A stretch of 64,000 nucleotides of DNA. It comes from Psychrobacter arenosus (GTDB taxonomy: Bacteria; Pseudomonadota; Gammaproteobacteria; Pseudomonadales; Moraxellaceae). The position numbers were made by a program, and so were the translations under genes. The stretch is taken from contig NZ_LR884459.1 of assembly GCF_904848165.1 (NCBI RefSeq), positions 3,038,001-3,102,000 on the forward strand, read 5' to 3'. How positions within the stretch are numbered: the first letter of the stretch is position 1; every line of letters begins with the position of its first letter. Below, piece after piece: positions 46,710-54,527 of this stretch. Below the pieces are notes generated by a model. That model was given only the letters and a program-made list of their open reading frames with translations. It was not told the origin of the DNA and did no database searches.

Positions 46710-48878
46710 ATGGCGCACACCGCTTTTGATATTGATAGCTACACTTACCCTGATTTGCATGAAGAAGTCCGCGGCAAAATTAGCCACTTACAAGAGTCGA
46801 TTAGCAAACTTGAAGCCAATTTAATTGATGCTGATATCGATGATAATGGCGTTAGTAAAATAAGTCAGCGGTTAGCGAAGCAAGATTTGGCGATCAACTA
46901 TGCTAGTGAACTCAATCCCAACCAGCTGCTAGCGACTACCACCATTGACGGTAAAATATTGGTTATCGCAGGAGCGGGTTCGGGCAAGACTAAGACCCTG
47001 ACTTACCGCACCAGCTATCTGCTTGAAAACGGTGTTGCCCCAAGTAGCATTTTGCTACTGACTTTTACCCGTAAAGCCGCTAATGAAATCAAAGGCCGCG
47101 CCCGAGCTCTACTGTCAGCAACGCTCGATGACAGCCAGCGCCTCAATAATATCACTAGCGGTACCTTTCACTCGTTTTGCAATATGCTGCTACGCAAATA
47201 CTCGGGGTTGCTTGGTATTAGCACCAATTTTACGATTTTGGACACTATCGATTCAGAAGATGCCCTCGACTTACTGATTAAAGATAAAAAATATCCGATT
47301 GATAAAAGTAAGCAAGCCTTTCCGCGCAAAAGAACGCTGCAGAAAATGATTTCGACCTCGCGCAACCGCCGTATTCTCCTGCGCAATCTCATTGAAGACA
47401 ATTACCCTGACTTGGCTATCCATACTGCGATTATTGAGCAATTAGCCGAGGATTATCATACGTTTAAACGCAGCAATCATCTTTATGACTTTGACGATAT
47501 TATCGGACAGGTGGTCTATCATTTGCGTAAAAACCGTCGCTTTAGAGAAATTCTACAACAGACCTATCGCCATGTGATGGTCGATGAATATCAAGACACC
47601 AATATTCCGCAAAAGCAGCTGATTGATTTGATTTGCGAGCCGGACTCAGTATCGCTAATGGTGGTGGGCGATGATAACCAAAGTATCTACGCGTTTCGCG
47701 GCGCCAATTATGAAAATATCTTACTGTTCGGGGAGACCTATCCCGAGGCGAAGTTGATTAAACTGGAGCAAAACTATCGCAGCAGTCCGGCTATCTTAGA
47801 CTACGTGAATGCGTTGTCCGAGCAAATCACCCTCGGCTATCAAAAACGGTTGTTTTCCGATGTCAGTGTTAATGGCTTTAAACCCATATTCTGCCGCCGG
47901 ATTAACGAGCAAGCTGAGGCTACCTACATTGCGGATAACATTATCGAATTAAAAGAGAATCATGATTATCAAGACTTTGCGGTACTTTGCCGCACCTCTT
48001 TTCAATCGAATTATATCCAAATCGAGTTTATGGAGCGGGGGATTCCCTTTATCGTAGTGGGCGGCATTAAGTTTATCGAGCGCCGCCATATCAAAGATAT
48101 TTTGGCGTTTATTAAGGTGCTCTTTAACCCTAACGATACGATTTCTTGGCATCGAATCCTCACGCTATTACAAGGTATTGGCGATGTGACGGCAGTGCGG
48201 CTGACGAAGGCTATCAATGAAAGCAACAACTCTTTTGCGCCCCTCAAAGATCCCAAACTGGGCAAAAAAAGCGAGCAGTTAACCCCATTGCATGATGCTC
48301 TTGAAGCTGCCAGTAAGGCGAGCAATGTGGAAGCGGTGCTGGATAAATTACTAGAGTTTTATGTGCCTGTGATGAAGCTGCTAGAAGAAAACTGGCGCGA
48401 GCGGACAGAAGACTTTCGTGTGCTAAAAAACCTTGCTAAAGAATACGATAGTATCGAGCGTTTCCTAGAAAACCTGGCATTGGACCCGCCGAATGATTCG
48501 GTCGCCACGATGGACAAACCCAAAGACGATGAGAATGACGCGGTAACTATCTCCACTATCCATAGCTCTAAAGGTCTAGAATGGCCTATCGTTTTTGTGA
48601 ATTGCTTGCTCGATGGCATGACCCCGCATCACCGTTCTATTGATGACTTTGAGGCAGTAGAGGAGGAGCGTAAGCTGTTTTATGTGGCTTGTAGCCGCGC
48701 AAAAACTCGTCTATTTATGACGGCACCAGACTATTTAGCGAGTTTTTCGGGTTACTTTGATAAGGCCTCGCGCTTTATTGCAGAAGTGCCTGAAGATACC
48801 TTGGAAATTTATGAGTCGCCCCGTAAAGCTCGCAATACCTTGCTCAATCGCCAGCCTGAAGAGCCCGAATGGTGGTAA
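46710..48878 (+). CDS. Superfamily I DNA helicase, UvrD/Rep type
   Basis: 722 residues with the complete motif set: LNPNQLLATTTIDGKILVIA then AGAGSGKTKTL (Walker A, near 95), LLLTFTRKAANEI (Ia), DEYQDTN (II), VGDDNQSIYAFRGA (III), QNYRSSP (IV), ISTIHSSKGLEW (V) and EEERKLFYVACSRAK (VI). A 65-residue N-terminal extension with coiled-coil character (HLQESISKLEANL) precedes the helicase core, unlike Rep or UvrD. It unwinds DNA 3' to 5' in repair or replication restart; the precise role is unknown. It stands alone. Confidence 0.92.
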   Translation: MAHTAFDIDSYTYPDLHEEVRGKISHLQESISKLEANLIDADIDDNGVSKISQRLAKQDLAINYASELNPNQLLATTTIDGKILVIAGAGSGKTKTLTYRTSYLLENGVAPSSILLLTFTRKAANEIKGRARALLSATLDDSQRLNNITSGTFHSFCNMLLRKYSGLLGISTNFTILDTIDSEDALDLLIKDKKYPIDKSKQAFPRKRTLQKMISTSRNRRILLRNLIEDNYPDLAIHTAIIEQLAEDYHTFKRSNHLYDFDDIIGQVVYHLRKNRRFREILQQTYRHVMVDEYQDTNIPQKQLIDLICEPDSVSLMVVGDDNQSIYAFRGANYENILLFGETYPEAKLIKLEQNYRSSPAILDYVNALSEQITLGYQKRLFSDVSVNGFKPIFCRRINEQAEATYIADNIIELKENHDYQDFAVLCRTSFQSNYIQIEFMERGIPFIVVGGIKFIERRHIKDILAFIKVLFNPNDTISWHRILTLLQGIGDVTAVRLTKAINESNNSFAPLKDPKLGKKSEQLTPLHDALEAASKASNVEAVLDKLLEFYVPVMKLLEENWRERTEDFRVLKNLAKEYDSIERFLENLALDPPNDSVATMDKPKDDENDAVTISTIHSSKGLEWPIVFVNCLLDGMTPHHRSIDDFEAVEEERKLFYVACSRAKTRLFMTAPDYLASFSGYFDKASRFIAEVPEDTLEIYESPRKARNTLLNRQPEEPEWW

Positions 48879-48956
48879 TCTAAGTTATTGCCTTATAAAC
48901 CCTATTTTATAAGACTATAGACCTATAAGGACCCAGCTGTGCTAATGCTAATATTA

Positions 48957-48980
48957 AGGTTGAGGTTGAGGTTGAGGTTG
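48957..48980 (+). repeat. Hexanucleotide microsatellite (AGGTTG)4 before the lipid locus
   Basis: Four perfect head-to-tail copies of AGGTTG end 25 bases before the start codon at 49006. Slippage would change the distance between promoter or leader and the ribosome site, not the reading frame. Confidence 0.85.
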
Positions 48981-49005
48981 TCGTTAGAGTCACGGAGCTA
49001 AGGCT

Positions 49006-50637
49006 ATGGGGTGTGCAGCGATAATAACTAAAGGGGCACGGCTACAGTATTTAGCATTGTCGCTGTTAGTATTTTACCTGCTCTATACCCTAACCAACCT
49101 TTATGGTGCAGCGCTATACCAACTGAATCCTTGTCATATCCATAATTTAGCTTTACCGCTTGACCATACTATTCCGTTTATCCCCGCAATGATTGTTCCC
49201 TATAGCTGGTCGCTGCTGTTATTTTGCGCCAGCTTTTTTATGGTGCGCACTTCGCAACAATTGACGCTATTAACCCGCCGCTTAATCCTCGCTACTTTAT
49301 TCGCCACCCTTATTTTTTATCTCTATCCTGCGCGCTTCTCTTTTATCCGACCTATTACTAGCGATTGGACACAGATTGGCTATCAATTTTTAGCGGTAAC
49401 GGATAAACCGTTTAACCAGTTTCCCTCTTTACATGTGAGCTATGCCTTGTTGTTAGGCGTCTCGTTATGGCGGGTTGTGCCTGCAAAAAAAGTTGCCCTG
49501 CAAGCGCTTTATCGAGTCGCCCTTGTGACCGTTTGCATGCTAATTATCTTCTCGACACTCTTTACTTATCAGCATCATTTGCTCGATATCGTGGGCGGAG
49601 TCGGGCTGGCGGGCGTGGTGTTGTGGGTTGCTAATAGGTTGCGTAATGGTCTGGTACTAAAATATCTGACGGTGGCTATTACCGGCTTTATTATGCTGGC
49701 GATTGCTGGGTTTTTCCTAGCTATGTATTCAGGTATAGCGGTGCTAAATTATATAGCTATTGCCTTCGCACTCTATTGGTTGATTAGTTTCCTGACAGTA
49801 GCTTGGGGCTATCAAAATCCAAATCTAGCTCGCAATCAACGTTGGTTTAATAAAGATGCACAGGGTCAATTAACGTTAGCAACCTGGCTAAGATTCGCGC
49901 CATTATTAGCAACGTATAAAATCATGTCAGCGTTAGGACAATGGCATACTCAGCGTAATAAGACTGCAGCGGCTGTTCCTATCTCTATCTTAACCGCTAA
50001 ACAGCCCTCTAATAATACGGTCGTCACCATTGCCTCTGCGCGACTGGCCACAGCAACTTTATCCGTGCAGCTAAACCATTGGCAGAGTTTGTCTGATGCT
50101 ACGACACTATCAGAAGCAGCGACGCCATCCTACCGAATTATCGTGATTGATCTGGCAGTAGAATTAACCAGCCATTATGCTGCGCTACCTGCTGTATCAC
50201 AGATTATCCCAATAGAGTCAAAGCGTAGCAAACCGCCACAGCAATTTGCTCGGCTATCTCCATGCTTGCGACCACTTCAAAGCCACTACCTTTATTTCCC
50301 ACTATTAGACTTAATGCCCTTAAGCGCTATAGCAGTGAGTGACTATCTAACCCTATTCCGCCAAATCGATAAATTAGCAGAGAGTAATAAAGTACCTCAC
50401 GATAAATTATGGCAAGATGAGGGAGCCATTGAAGCGTTAATAATTATTAATTTTCAATGCGTTATGGGTTTTTCCCGCAGTGTCGGTATCACCGTTTTAT
50501 ACCTAGTCTATTGTGGTAAGCTGACAGTAGGCAGTTATGAAGCTTGGCTAGCTCAGCACTATCCGCGAGCCCGGTTGCCAGAGCACTATTTACCTGCTGC
50601 GCTAATAGTCGCTATTGCGGCTGCCAGTCGTCCGTAG
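49006..50637 (+). CDS. PAP2 phosphatase fused to dual-specificity phosphatase (YnbD-like)
   Basis: 543 residues. Residues 1-270 have about eight membrane helices and the lipid phosphatase/inositolphosphotransferase motifs FPSLHVSY (H143) and HHLLDIVGG (H191, D194). Residues 340-543 form a cytoplasmic dual-specificity phosphatase domain with C485 and R491 in QCVMGFSRS; the usual histidine before the cysteine is glutamine. This two-part layout matches E. coli YnbD. It should dephosphorylate a lipid phosphate and perhaps a phosphoinositol-like or protein substrate. Followed after 74 bases by the CdsA-like gene. Confidence 0.85.
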   Translation: MGCAAIITKGARLQYLALSLLVFYLLYTLTNLYGAALYQLNPCHIHNLALPLDHTIPFIPAMIVPYSWSLLLFCASFFMVRTSQQLTLLTRRLILATLFATLIFYLYPARFSFIRPITSDWTQIGYQFLAVTDKPFNQFPSLHVSYALLLGVSLWRVVPAKKVALQALYRVALVTVCMLIIFSTLFTYQHHLLDIVGGVGLAGVVLWVANRLRNGLVLKYLTVAITGFIMLAIAGFFLAMYSGIAVLNYIAIAFALYWLISFLTVAWGYQNPNLARNQRWFNKDAQGQLTLATWLRFAPLLATYKIMSALGQWHTQRNKTAAAVPISILTAKQPSNNTVVTIASARLATATLSVQLNHWQSLSDATTLSEAATPSYRIIVIDLAVELTSHYAALPAVSQIIPIESKRSKPPQQFARLSPCLRPLQSHYLYFPLLDLMPLSAIAVSDYLTLFRQIDKLAESNKVPHDKLWQDEGAIEALIIINFQCVMGFSRSVGITVLYLVYCGKLTVGSYEAWLAQHYPRARLPEHYLPAALIVAIAAASRP

Positions 50638-50711
50638 CGTGATGGTCATAGTCGGCATTGAAGTGGTTGTTTTTCGGCAACACTAGTTTTTTATAATGAG
50701 GTTAATACGTA

Positions 50712-51626
50712 ATGCTAACGCCTGATTATCTTTTTATTATCCTCATTATGACTGCGAATACGCTGGTATTGTCGGTATTATCATTGCCAAAATATCGCCG
50801 CAAACTGCCGAAAATATATTGGATTGCTCGCTCGTGGTGGTGGATGCTTGCGTTATTATTTGGCTGTTATCTCGTATCGTCACTACAAAATAAAGGCGGG
50901 CACTACCCGTATTGGTGGGCATTGGATAGCTTATTTGTGCTGATTGGATTGCGTGGTCTTTATGAGATATCGCGATTGGGCCGGCTAGCGGGCAAGACTA
51001 AATTGCTGCATAAGCTCGCCACGCAAGTCTCGGCTCTAGAGCATCTAAGCGAAAAAAAGGCTACGGAGCCTACGCTTACCAATATCACATCTGAAACGAA
51101 AGATTCCGCAATACCGTTAGTGATCTGCAGTCCTCTGGATGCGCTAATGGTGGTCAGCCTATTCACGTTGATTATCAGTCTTATATTTTTGCACCAGCTG
51201 ACTTGGGCGCGTGAGGCGTCTGGTATTTTGCTGTTTGTATTATTTGCCAGCCAGTTTAATGACATTGCTCAATATCTGTGTGGTCGCGCCTTTGGTGGAC
51301 GTTTTTTTCAGCGCAAGCTCGCCCCCAAAATTAGCCCCAATAAAACTATTGAGGGGGCGCTATTTGGCACTTTATTATCGGCAGTATTAGCGACTATTTT
51401 GGGGCTGTGGCTGACCCCGTTTAGCTTACTGGTTTGTTTTGGCTGCGCTTATTTATTGGCGGTCACTGGGGTAATAGGAGATTTGTTTGAGTCGGCGTTT
51501 AAACGTCGTCATGATGTCAAAGACACCGGTACGCTGCTAGCAGGCCATGGCGGGGTTTTGGATCGGATTGACAGTTTATTAATTGGTATTCCACTATTTA
51601 CGGTGCTGTATTGGCTAGTCTTATAG
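50712..51626 (+). CDS. CdsA-like phosphatidate cytidylyltransferase (YnbB-like)
   Basis: 304 residues, about eight membrane helices. The CDP-diglyceride synthase signature is complete: SAFKRRHDVKDTG followed by HGGVLDR near residue 280. AFGGRFFQRKLAPKISPNKT is also typical. It would make CDP-diacylglycerol from phosphatidic acid and CTP at the inner membrane. As a second CdsA type next to a CDP-alcohol phosphotransferase and PAP2 phosphatase, it belongs to a ynb-like accessory lipid pathway and probably is not the housekeeping enzyme. A charged loop (about 100-135) replaces part of the usual N-terminal domain. Confidence 0.9.
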   Translation: MLTPDYLFIILIMTANTLVLSVLSLPKYRRKLPKIYWIARSWWWMLALLFGCYLVSSLQNKGGHYPYWWALDSLFVLIGLRGLYEISRLGRLAGKTKLLHKLATQVSALEHLSEKKATEPTLTNITSETKDSAIPLVICSPLDALMVVSLFTLIISLIFLHQLTWAREASGILLFVLFASQFNDIAQYLCGRAFGGRFFQRKLAPKISPNKTIEGALFGTLLSAVLATILGLWLTPFSLLVCFGCAYLLAVTGVIGDLFESAFKRRHDVKDTGTLLAGHGGVLDRIDSLLIGIPLFTVLYWLVL

Positions 51627-51681
51627 GCATTGCCGGAGCAAAGGTCTTAACATTATTGATTATTTAACTTACCGCTATCGC

Positions 51682-52218
51682 TTAGTGTTTAGTATGGCTC
51701 CAGGTAAAATCTTCTTGATCCACTGAGGAGGTTGCAAAGTCGCTTAATTTAAATTGCCATAAATAAACCAAAGCAATCACATACACAATGGTTTCCGCTA
51801 CCTCTTCGATTAAGCCCCCTATAGTTTGCGAAAACACGATGGCATTTTCGCCCATGTATTGTAATAGCGCCAAAGTAGCGACGCTAACATAAAGCATTAC
51901 GCTGACATTTTTTAATACCGCCCAAAGATAGCGCCGTGAATAAATCAACAAGCCGACAGCCAATAAATAAAGGATTAACAATGTGGCATCTTCCCACCAA
52001 TCATAATTATGGCCTAGCACTAAGACATCGCTAGCAATAAATAGGTCGGGTAAAAAGTTTAACTCGCGACGAATGACGGCAATAAATATCAGTGCAGAGG
52101 CCAACCAAAAGGCTCTAATTTGTTCGATGGAACTCTGACGCCTATACTGTAGACTGCGTAGTAAACAAACTATTAATAAGATGATACCGGGGATTTCAAT
52201 CACACTTTCTGTTAGCAA
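51682..52218 (-). CDS. Small multi-spanning membrane protein, unknown
   Basis: 178 residues with five predicted membrane helices (about 5-22, 36-52, 75-92, 98-118 and 135-155) and a polar C-terminal tail. I recognise no family. It converges on the CdsA-like gene (stop codons 55 bases apart). A terminator lies between it and the SDR gene upstream, only about 20 bases before its start, so it has either a promoter overlapping that terminator or relies on read-through. Its link to the lipid locus is by position only. Confidence 0.65.
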   Translation of the reverse strand: MLTESVIEIPGIILLIVCLLRSLQYRRQSSIEQIRAFWLASALIFIAVIRRELNFLPDLFIASDVLVLGHNYDWWEDATLLILYLLAVGLLIYSRRYLWAVLKNVSVMLYVSVATLALLQYMGENAIVFSQTIGGLIEEVAETIVYVIALVYLWQFKLSDFATSSVDQEDFTWSHTKH

Positions 52219-52239
52219 AACTAAGCAATCCTAAATTTT

Positions 52240-52269
52240 TAAAAATAAAAAATGAGCTTAAAAGCTCAC
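52240..52269 (-). terminator. Terminator after the minus-strand lipid operon
   Basis: On the minus strand TGAGCTT/AAGCTCA forms a tight stem followed by TTTTTTATTTTT. It lies 130 bases beyond the SDR stop and just upstream of the small membrane protein gene. Confidence 0.8.
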
Positions 52270-52398
52270 TATAAAACGTAAATTATCTAATAAGATAAAA
52301 TCACTTAACACGCTACATTATAACGTTAAATGGATTAGCATGTTTTAACGATTGGTCATAGACATAATTCAAGGTTAGTATTGACCAAGCAGACGCCT

Positions 52399-53265
52399 TT
52401 ATTTCTCCCTCTTTTTATCCAACTGCCGCTGCATTAAAAAATTAAGTAGCGGGGTCGGTAGTTTGTTTAAACCATAAGTGAGATAGCGCATCGAAGCCGG
52501 AAAGATAGCCAGCGCCTCGTTTTCCTCGATCGCCTTTAAGATACGTCTGACTGCCACCTCTTCTGCCACGATAAAGGGTTTGTGGCTGGCGTCGCCATCA
52601 TTGAGATCGCGCAATGCTTGGGTATCGATGTAGCCTGAAGCGATACAGGTCACTTGGATATTAAAAGGGGCAAGGGCCAAACGGTAAGCGTCAGCGCCAA
52701 CGATCATAGCGCGTTTGCATTTGGCATAAAGGCTGGCGTAGGGGTAATCCAAGACCCCAGCGATAGAGGATAGACACACTAAGGCGGGGTCATTGTCGTA
52801 GCGCTTGGCGTCGTTGTGTTTATTGTCATTGTAGGTGCCAGTTTGGCTTGAACTTTTATTAGCGATAAGCTGCTGGCTAGCCCAGTCAAATACGGCATGA
52901 AAAGCCTGCAAGTTGACACCGAGCATACGCGCGCTAGCGGCTTTGTCCAAGGTGAATACCCGCTCATTGAGATACCAACCGGCACTATAAATCAGTCGTT
53001 TAAACGGCTGTTGGGCTAGCCGTATGAATAAGGCGTTACGCTGCTCTATTTGGGTAATGTCACATTGAATGGTGATCAGCTCAGGGTGTTGCTGATTTAG
53101 CTGTGCGATTTTATTGGGATTGCTACCAACCACGATGACCTGCCAACGCAGCTTAAGATGTGCCAAAGCTAAGGCCAAACCGATACCACTGGTGCCGCCA
53201 ATAATAATGACGCAAGGTAGAGAATTGTCAGAGTTCGGGCGTAGATAAGGCGGGTTGACCGTCAT
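52399..53265 (-). CDS. Short-chain dehydrogenase/reductase in the lipid operon
   Basis: 288 residues from the ATG at 53265, which overlaps the patatin stop as ATGA and follows AAGGGGAAG; the open frame runs 19 codons upstream inside the patatin gene. The nucleotide motif is GGTSGIGLALA (near 25-35), then YSAG, the active-site serine in SSIAG and YAKCK (Tyr and Lys). Substrate unknown; possibly it reduces or oxidises an acyl or head-group carbonyl. ATGA coupling to the patatin gene argues for joint function. Confidence 0.88.
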   Translation of the reverse strand: MTVNPPYLRPNSDNSLPCVIIIGGTSGIGLALALAHLKLRWQVIVVGSNPNKIAQLNQQHPELITIQCDITQIEQRNALFIRLAQQPFKRLIYSAGWYLNERVFTLDKAASARMLGVNLQAFHAVFDWASQQLIANKSSSQTGTYNDNKHNDAKRYDNDPALVCLSSIAGVLDYPYASLYAKCKRAMIVGADAYRLALAPFNIQVTCIASGYIDTQALRDLNDGDASHKPFIVAEEVAVRRILKAIEENEALAIFPASMRYLTYGLNKLPTPLLNFLMQRQLDKKREK

Positions 53266-54527
53266 AGCTTCCCCTTGGTTTGCTTTAGATAAGCTATTGT
53301 GCGCGTATGGCCATAATCCCACTGCGCCTGCATCTGCTTCACAAAGTTAGCGTAATCCGCATGGATCAAGTCAATCAATCCCGCCTTTAAGTTAATACGT
53401 TTACGCACGTGCTGACCGGCGAGTGCCTTACCATTATCGGCAAAGGGCAGCCAATGAATGCCAGTCGACTGAGCGGTGGTTTGGGCTTTGCTTCGATGGC
53501 CATGACTATCACTATCAAGAGTACGACTGCTAACACCGCTATGAGTATGGCTATGGACTTGATTTAAGCGCTCATTCGGGTCAAAGCCGAAGACCCGCTG
53601 AATGGCTGGAGCGGCCAGGTGCTTATCATACGGCGATTTAGTTTCGGCAAAGACGGTCTGTCCCAACTGGCAGGCCAACTCAATTGGGGTCAGGTTAATG
53701 ACGCCGCCCAAACACCACCCCAAATCGTCAATATGAGTCGGCTGCAAATAGTACATGTCGGCCATCGAGGCGCGCACCGCCTGACGGATATCCCAGTCGT
53801 AACTTGTATGCACCTCACGCGTAATTCTATGCGGGGCATAAGGGTAGGTAGGGCAGGTAAGCTCAGCACTTAGCTTAGGATAATTAGTCAGTTTATTAGG
53901 GGCAAATAAGATTTCTTGCAACTGCACTGAGTTAGGTTCTATTAATGGAACAGCGTTCGCGTCTTGGCGGGGTCTCGCTACTGAAGGCAGTAGACGACTA
54001 GCAATCATAGCGATATCAGTAGTGTTCTGAACTTTGTCTTGAACGGTCGAAGTAGGAGTTGCACTGCCTTTAAGTTGAGCTAGAGCCTCTAACCATTCAT
54101 CATTTTGACCCATTTCAAACATTGCCAAATGCTGCAGCTCAGCAAGCAACTCATCATGGCTCTCCTTAACCTGCCGTTGGCTCAGTTTATGCGGCTGCCG
54201 GGCCAAGCGCCAGCGCTTTAGAGCATTATAAAAGTAATCGGGATATTGCGTAGATAATCCTAAAGTCTTTGCTTTATTGGTTAGAGGACGGCGGGGTTGA
54301 CTGGCACGAATGACCTCATAAAACTCACGGCTTTGCATTAAGGCCTGAAGTTGCTGCGGCTCAGGAGCAAGGTCTACCAATAAGGCGGCCAGACTGCCAC
54401 CACAAGTGGCCAATATCAGCTCAGGTCTATGACCTCGCTCATAGAGGGCGGCGTAACTGCCGAGATAATAGCCAAAGCGAGTGCCACCCCCCGAGAAGAG
54501 TTGCACACTATTATAAGGGGTCTCCAT
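53262..54527 (-). CDS. Patatin-like phospholipase-family protein with altered catalytic motif
   Basis: 421 residues. The oxyanion loop SGGGTRFGYYLGSYAAL opens the protein. The nucleophile elbow is ATCGGSLAAL, with Ala where the last Gly of GxSxG is usual. The motif that should read DGG or DGA appears as CLGGVINLTP, with Leu at the catalytic Asp. A long helical insert (about 85-180) and polar linker separate the halves. If active, it would deacylate a phospholipid or lysolipid at the membrane; the lost Asp makes activity uncertain. The ATG overlaps the preceding gene's stop (TAATG), so translation is coupled. Confidence 0.78.
   Translation of the reverse strand: METPYNSVQLFSGGGTRFGYYLGSYAALYERGHRPELILATCGGSLAALLVDLAPEPQQLQALMQSREFYEVIRASQPRRPLTNKAKTLGLSTQYPDYFYNALKRWRLARQPHKLSQRQVKESHDELLAELQHLAMFEMGQNDEWLEALAQLKGSATPTSTVQDKVQNTTDIAMIASRLLPSVARPRQDANAVPLIEPNSVQLQEILFAPNKLTNYPKLSAELTCPTYPYAPHRITREVHTSYDWDIRQAVRASMADMYYLQPTHIDDLGWCLGGVINLTPIELACQLGQTVFAETKSPYDKHLAAPAIQRVFGFDPNERLNQVHSHTHSGVSSRTLDSDSHGHRSKAQTTAQSTGIHWLPFADNGKALAGQHVRKRINLKAGLIDLIHADYANFVKQMQAQWDYGHTRTIAYLKQTKGKL

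Noticed and set aside
51682..52218. Small membrane protein as fourth gene of the coupled lipid operon
   Set aside because: A good minus-strand terminator lies between it and the SDR gene, and there is no overlap as seen for the other members.
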